64,000 nt of DNA from Phialophora verrucosa (Eukaryota; Ascomycota; Eurotiomycetes; Chaetothyriales; Herpotrichiellaceae): positions 1,550,001 to 1,614,000 of the forward strand of contig MSED01000013.1 in NCBI GenBank assembly GCA_002099365.1, in the 5' to 3' direction. The stretch's first letter is position 1, and every line of letters begins with the position of its first letter. Position numbers and translations under genes: made by a program. The notes below the pieces were generated by a model, which made no database searches, was not told where the DNA came from, and saw nothing but the letters and a program-made list of their open reading frames with translations. Shown piece by piece: positions 62,085 through 64,000 of the stretch.

Positions 62085-63601
62085 TCATCGCTTATCGAAA
62101 CTAGTCATCCATCTCACAGCATCGATCATTTCTTCGTGTGCTTCTCGAGCTAGTGGCAAGTCAGGCAGGATGTGAAAGCCATGGGGCACATTTTCGAAGA
62201 TCCTGATCCGTGTGGGAACACTAGACCAGAGAAAACACAGGCTGAGCTCATATCATCTCGCACAGATTAAAGCAAGCACGGGCTTCATATGGACTTACCC
62301 TTTTTCCTTGAGGGCTTTATGCATGGCCACTCCTTGGTCGCAGAGAGGGTCTAGAGATGCGCATATTATCACTGTACGTGTTCTGTCAGGCCTGCTCTCT
62401 GACAGGAGAGAAGGAACTCACATACCAGTCGGCGGAAAATGCTGCAAGCCATCAGCTATCAGAGGGGAGACTAGAGGTTCTCTCCGTCGGTCAGGTAGAT
62501 ACTGATCTGCGTACATGTTAGTAGCTGACTGTTCCTCGTCTCAGAGTCTTAGGATAATTGCTACCGAAACAAAATGTCATGGAGGCTGCGTTCAGCAAGG
62601 GCGCGTTGGCATGCTTTGTCCAACTCGCATTCGAATAGAGATCGTGTGGAAAATGTAGAGGATCGCAAGTGACCGGGACTATACGAGTTTGTTATTTCAG
62701 TGGCATTGCGACTGTCCACCTGCTTGACTTTACTGTTGAGTAAAAGGCCTTGTGTACGGCTCTCAAGCTCTTCTCCCATCGTCAAGAGCACCCCGCAAGC
62801 CAGATTAGCGCCTGCACTACTGCCAGCGAGAATGACTTTGGATTTGTCGAAAGTCAGGTCCAGTGCTGTTGTTGTCATCGCCTTGTCATGGTCATCCCGT
62901 CTGATATTGCAAGGAACGAGCCATGATGATGCTTACCATCCGCAATACGTCCACGCAGTGCTGCAAGGGAACTGGGAAAGCGTACTCAGGGCTTCTATTA
63001 TGTATTAGCGGAGTGCTTGCTGCACGATCGCTGCTCTCTCATGAGCGTTGTTCCAATAGTCCACGTGCCATACTTACAATCCATAATGAATGCTTATGGC
63101 GGAACCAAACCCTTGTTTCACATATTCCTGACAGAGACCATCTTCGACGCTGTAGTCACCGGCTATCCAGCCTTCACGTCGGCATTAGCCCGATTGATCG
63201 AAAGGGCTGAGCTTCTACGGGGAGACAGGGAAAAAGTAAGCAGTCGGACATCACGTACCGCCCCCATGAATGGCAAACAACAAGCCAGCTGATGGTGAGA
63301 CAGTTTTGGGCTCATAACAGAGCACATCTAGCTCCGCTCCGTCTCTGGCTGAGACAGTCTTCCAGCGCAATCTTATACCGTCGTTGCTCTGAGGTAGTTG
63401 GAGCAACTCTTCTCGTGGTTTTCGTAGAGTTTGAAATGACTCTCGAGTTTGGAAACAACGAGGGTCGAGGGCGGGATACTGTTCGAGTGGCCAGGAATTT
63501 TCTGGTTGGCTCGAAGAAACCATCTTGTCGCCAACTGGCAGTTCAATTGCATCAGGTAATCTCGTAAGTGTCTCTGCGAAACTCGGCATCAACCACGCCA
63601 T
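62085..63601 (-). CDS. Alpha/beta hydrolase, HSL-like (abhydrolase_3) esterase/lactonase
   Basis: Eight exons (63601-63259, 63171-63078, 62994-62937, 62881-62734, 62678-62565, 62506-62426, 62371-62299, 62220-62085) join to 348 codons. The oxyanion motif HGGGW is at residues 112-116, split by intron 1. LSPEYAFPVPL follows where family members have the YRLAPE-type motif. The nucleophile elbow is GSSAG with Ser187. The acid lies in ICASLDPLCD and the catalytic His in VPHGFH near the C-terminus. All seven introns are 54-87 bp with good donors. The family hydrolyses short esters and lactones, a natural partner for a BVMO product (inference). It diverges from SDR2 over 192 bp. Confidence 0.88.
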
Positions 63602-63665
63602 GGTGACGCTCTTCTTCTGATGCGCTGTTGGGAAGTTCTATGAATTAGTGTTGCTATTGTGGAGC

Positions 63666-63676
63666 CCGGATTGCCG
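63666..63676. promoter_or_regulatory. Putative Zn2Cys6 site, CCGGATTGCCG
   Basis: Same 11-base core as at 48635 and 55916. It sits in the 192-bp divergent promoter, 65 bp from the hydrolase start and 118 bp from the SDR2 start. Confidence 0.6.
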
Positions 63677-63793
63677 GCCTTCCGTCACCTAAACGCTACG
63701 TAAATGCTAGGACAACCACTGTTACCTGGCCGAAGAGTATAGCATTGATGGGAGCCATAGTTCTCTTCAGGCTACGAGTCAATTCTCCTGTCA

Positions 63794-64000
63794 ATGGCGT
63801 CTACACAAGAGGTGGCTATCGTCACAGGGGCAGCCGGTGGGATAGGGCTGGCCATCGCGCGGAAACTGGCTTCACGAGGGATTAACATTCTCATGGTCGA
63901 CATCAACGAGGATGCAGGCGAAAAATCAGCTGCATCTGTGAGTCAAGACTTTGGAGTCGAAGCCATCTTCCACCGAGCGGATATGACAAAGGAAGACGAC
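63794..64000 (+). CDS. Short-chain dehydrogenase/reductase 2 (5' part only)
   Basis: An open frame from the ATG at 63794 runs 69 codons to the end of the window without a stop. It begins MASTQEVAIVTGAAGGIGLA, a classical SDR cofactor motif (TGxxxGIG), then ILMVDINEDAGE with the Asp after strand 2 that favours NAD, and HRADMTKED, where the D-M motif binding adenine sits. The catalytic part is outside the window. It diverges from the alpha/beta hydrolase and shares its promoter motif, so the cluster continues to the right. Confidence 0.88.
   Translation, partial: MASTQEVAIVTGAAGGIGLAIARKLASRGINILMVDINEDAGEKSAASVSQDFGVEAIFHRADMTKEDD

Noticed and set aside
1..64000. tRNA genes, rRNA genes or CRISPR arrays
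   Set aside because: No cloverleaf with a GTTCGAATCC-type T-arm, no rRNA-like sequence and no regularly spaced repeat-spacer array were seen on reading through both strands. A covariance-model scan was not possible.

Overview
The window looks like nuclear DNA of a filamentous ascomycete (Pezizomycotina). Genes carry several short GT-AG introns (about 42-131 bp) with CTAAC/CTGAC-like branch sites. Typical families of that group are present: a HET-domain protein, a fungal_trans transcription factor and a LovD-like esterase. A 31-kb AT-rich block carries the signature of repeat-induced point mutation (RIP): CpA and TpG are nearly absent and coding remnants are full of TAA/TAG.

Layout. 1-2.4 kb: intergenic, with four copies of a ~19-bp motif. 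2.4-6.0 kb: two conserved minus-strand genes, a mitochondrial Rieske/AIF-type oxidoreductase (602 aa) and RNA polymerase I subunit RPA43. 6.8-7.2 kb: remnant of a D-2-hydroxyacid dehydrogenase gene. 8.2-12.0 kb: a HET-domain gene with an odd frame change and an ankyrin-like hypothetical gene. 12.8-14.0 kb: an unidentified, broken-looking minus-strand gene.

14,321-46,014: one 31.7-kb insertion. It is bounded by 56-bp terminal inverted repeats (55/56 identical) and an exact 8-bp direct repeat, GACGGCCT, which fits a cut-and-paste DNA transposon. Nested in it are two Ty3/gypsy-type LTR elements (11.7 and 12.4 kb) lying head to head, each with two 299-bp LTRs, so the block is a giant imperfect palindrome with a 537-bp spacer. 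The plus-strand element also carries a 532-bp element with 19-bp TIRs, flanked by ~220-bp direct repeats. Without the two retroelements the carrier would be about 7.6 kb.

46.3-64 kb: a compact gene cluster directly beside that insertion. It holds a transcription factor, an enoyl-CoA hydratase/isomerase, two Baeyer-Villiger-type flavin monooxygenases, two short-chain dehydrogenases, a LovD/beta-lactamase-like hydrolase, a nitronate-monooxygenase-like flavoprotein, an acyl-CoA ligase and an HGGG alpha/beta hydrolase. Most are in divergent pairs. Their promoters share near-identical motifs: CGG-N4-CCG with the core CCGGATTGCCG, and the 15-mer CCGGCTTTTCGGACC. The enzyme set reads as a pathway that oxidises a cyclic or carbonyl substrate, opens it by Baeyer-Villiger oxidation and ester hydrolysis, activates the acid to CoA and processes it further. 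The substrate cannot be told from sequence, and the cluster continues past the right edge.
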